Shown: positions 43,161 through 44,327 of the stretch, in pieces | Numbering within the stretch: the first letter of the stretch is position 1 | How the letters are laid out: the number at the start of each line of letters is the position of its first letter | Assembly (NCBI GenBank): GCA_900553925.1 | Contig: USFH01000001.1 | Coordinates: forward strand, 1 to 44,327 | Length of the DNA: 44,327 bases | Direction: 5' to 3' | DNA from: an uncultured Clostridium sp. | Lineage (GTDB): Bacteria; Bacillota; Clostridia; Lachnospirales; Lachnospiraceae | The notes under the pieces: generated by a model | Databases searched by the model: none | Seen by the model: only the letters and a program-made list of their open reading frames with translations | Told to the model about the DNA's origin: nothing | Translations under genes and position numbers: made by a program

Positions 43161-43517
43161 ATGGCAAGAATTAAAGGCGGCGTTGGCGCTAAGAAGAGAC
43201 ATAATAGAACATTGAAGCTCGCTAAGGGATACAAGGGAGCAAGATCTAAGCAGTATAGAGTAGCAAAGCAGTCAGTTATGAGAGCTTTGACATCTTCTTA
43301 TGCTGGTAGAAAGCAGAGAAAGAGACAGTTCAGACAGCTCTGGATCGCTCGTATCAATGCAGCAGCTAGAATGAATGGACTTTCATACAGCAAGCTTATG
43401 TATGGTCTGAAGCTTGCAGGTGTAGATCTTAACAGAAAGATGCTCTCAGAGATGGCTATCAGCGATCCGGAAGGCTTCGCAAAGGTAGTTGAGGTTGCTA
43501 AGAGCAAGCTTGCATAA
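43161..43517 (+). CDS. rplT: 50S ribosomal protein L20
   Basis: Ribosomal protein L20, 118 aa, essential for early 50S assembly and, in Bacillus, the repressor of its own operon through the leader. Conserved features are the basic N-terminal extension (ARIKGGVGAKKRHNRTLKLA), GARSKQYRVAKQSVMRA and the globular part LWIARINAAARMNGLSYSK. An AGGAGG site precedes the ATG. It is the last gene of the operon, 20 bp after rpmI, and is followed by a stem (43530-43555) and a strong terminator. Confidence 0.97.
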   Translation: MARIKGGVGAKKRHNRTLKLAKGYKGARSKQYRVAKQSVMRALTSSYAGRKQRKRQFRQLWIARINAAARMNGLSYSKLMYGLKLAGVDLNRKMLSEMAISDPEGFAKVVEVAKSKLA

Positions 43518-43529
43518 GACGGTTAGTCT

Positions 43530-43555
43530 GCGAATATGTAGAATATAATATTCGC
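43530..43555 (+). other. Stem-loop in the rplT 3' region
   Basis: GCGAATAT (43530-43537) pairs perfectly with ATATTCGC (43548-43555) around a 10-base loop. It has no T-run and lies 8 bp before the operon terminator, so it is more likely an RNA-stability or processing element than a terminator. Confidence 0.45.
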
Positions 43556-43562
43556 AATATTA

Positions 43563-43595
43563 AAAACCCGTTGTCTTTGGACAGCGGGTTTTGTT
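43563..43595 (+). terminator. Intrinsic terminator of infC-rpmI-rplT
   Basis: A 13-bp stem (43563-43575 with 43580-43592) with one G-T pair and a TTTG loop, A-run on the left and T-run on the right of the stem. The near-symmetric A/T flanks mean it could also stop minus-strand transcription. Confidence 0.92.
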
Positions 43596-43600
43596 ATAAT
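43571..43600 (+). promoter_or_regulatory. Extended -10 promoter overlapping the rplT terminator
   Basis: TATAAT (43595-43600) preceded by TGT is an extended -10 consensus. TTGTCT (43571-43576) lies 18 bp upstream, inside the terminator stem. It probably drives the secreted-protein gene at 43672. Confidence 0.6.
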
Positions 43601-43671
43601 GTAGACGATATATTTATTTGTATGTATATGATATATACGTATGTCTATGGGAAAAAGGAGGTTGAAGATAG

Positions 43672-44327
43672 ATGAATCGGAGATTTGCAAGGCGGATACT
43701 GGCACTGTTATGTGCAATTATATTTGCATGGACGAGCAGCAAAACAGCGCATGCGGAAGCTGGAGTGACGGCCGCATATGCGCAGGCAGAAGATGACCGG
43801 GCGGGTGTATCGGTAACTGCAGACGATACGATAGATATTTCGGCACAGGAAGAAACGACACAGAAAGAAACAGCACAGGCAGATTCCGGCATGCAGCCGA
43901 TGGAAGCATACAGGCTGGATGCAGCCGATGAAGGTCTGGATGAATCCCAGATTGCAGTCTGTGATGGCGCAGGTGGTGCGGCTGCATCTGTGGTCGCACG
44001 AGAGAACTGGGCTTCCTACGGTGATGATTACTGTTATAATAATTTAAGTAAGGCAGATCAGGCGTTATATGACCAGATGGAGCAGTTATGTATCACATAT
44101 ATGAATACACAGGCGGATGCAACGAAGCTTCAGGTAAATGGCCGGAACGTGTATGGAATCGGTCCGATCAGCTATGCGAATATGACCAAAGAGCAATTAT
44201 CCTCTCTGATTTACATCTTTGTCTATCAGAATCCGCAGTATTATTTCCTGCAGAATTCGCTTTATTATAGTGATAAGATTGTGTATCTGGGTGTGTATGA
44301 GGCATTTGCAAAGGAGGCTACGCGTTC
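43672..44327 (+). CDS. Secreted protein of unknown function, 3' end beyond the window
   Basis: The first 218 residues are present and the frame is open to the edge. The N-terminus has a signal peptide: basic MNRRFARR, hydrophobic ILALLCAIIFAW, and a likely cleavage after AHA near residue 28. Next comes a low-complexity Thr/Gln/Glu/Ala linker (about residues 40-75). A folded segment then starts near residue 112 (NWASYGDDYCYNNLSKADQA, then GIGPISYANMTKEQL and NPQYYFLQNSLYYS). Similar N-terminal segments occur in Lachnospiraceae surface proteins that later carry transglutaminase-like or Ig-like domains, but no such domain is visible here, so no function is assigned. An AAAGGAGG site and its own promoter precede the ATG. 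Confidence 0.82.
   Translation, partial: MNRRFARRILALLCAIIFAWTSSKTAHAEAGVTAAYAQAEDDRAGVSVTADDTIDISAQEETTQKETAQADSGMQPMEAYRLDAADEGLDESQIAVCDGAGGAAASVVARENWASYGDDYCYNNLSKADQALYDQMEQLCITYMNTQADATKLQVNGRNVYGIGPISYANMTKEQLSSLIYIFVYQNPQYYFLQNSLYYSDKIVYLGVYEAFAKEATR

Overview
The window comes from a low- to mid-GC Gram-positive Clostridia, most likely a Lachnospiraceae-type gut bacterium. The evidence is a PolC-type polymerase, the ireB-ruvX-DUF1292 block, RNase J, a sporulation SigK-like sigma factor, AGGAGG-type ribosome binding sites throughout, and a type IV pilus locus with no outer-membrane secretin. I cannot name the species from sequence alone. Gene density is high. The longest gene-free stretches are about 190 bp (8403-8592) and about 240 bp (42136-42377, the infC leader), and I saw no tRNA, rRNA, CRISPR or transposase.

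Region 1 (1-9852, + strand) is conserved housekeeping: the 3' part of polC, then ireB, ruvX, a DUF1292 gene, an RNase J gene, a YlbF/YmcA-family gene, a membrane-anchored MltG-like fragment protein, trmR and trhP. The last two act successively in wobble-uridine modification of tRNA. trhP converges on and overlaps a minus-strand sigK-like gene (9824-10447), and the trhP terminator hairpin lies inside both coding ends.

Region 2 (10566-20425, + strand) is a visibly more AT-rich surface-glycan cluster. It holds a Wzx-like flippase, an acyltransferase-3 gene broken by an in-frame TAA, three GT2 glycosyltransferases, an ATP-grasp enzyme, an FkbM-like protein with a degenerate motif, a DegT-type aminotransferase and a polytopic membrane protein. 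The broken acyltransferase lies between two copies of a 35-bp direct repeat, which marks it as an inserted or duplicated cassette.

Region 3 (20518-40919, + strand) is a complete type IV pilus locus: pilB, pilT, pilC, major pilin, pilD, a PilM-PilN fusion, a PilO with a long C-terminal extension, an outsized PilV-like pilin (568 aa), a 1051-aa PilX-like protein, a GspH/FimT-like pilin, a PilW-like pilin and a secreted 1826-aa protein. The last five genes resemble in logic the proteobacterial minor-pilin/PilY1 operon, so the giant protein is a candidate pilus-tip component. Hairpins before and after the major pilin probably set its expression apart. A strong terminator closes the locus.

Region 4 (41017-44327, + strand) holds an M24 Xaa-Pro-type peptidase, then infC-rpmI-rplT behind a sigma-A promoter and an attenuator-like leader, and finally the 5' part of a secreted protein that runs off the window.
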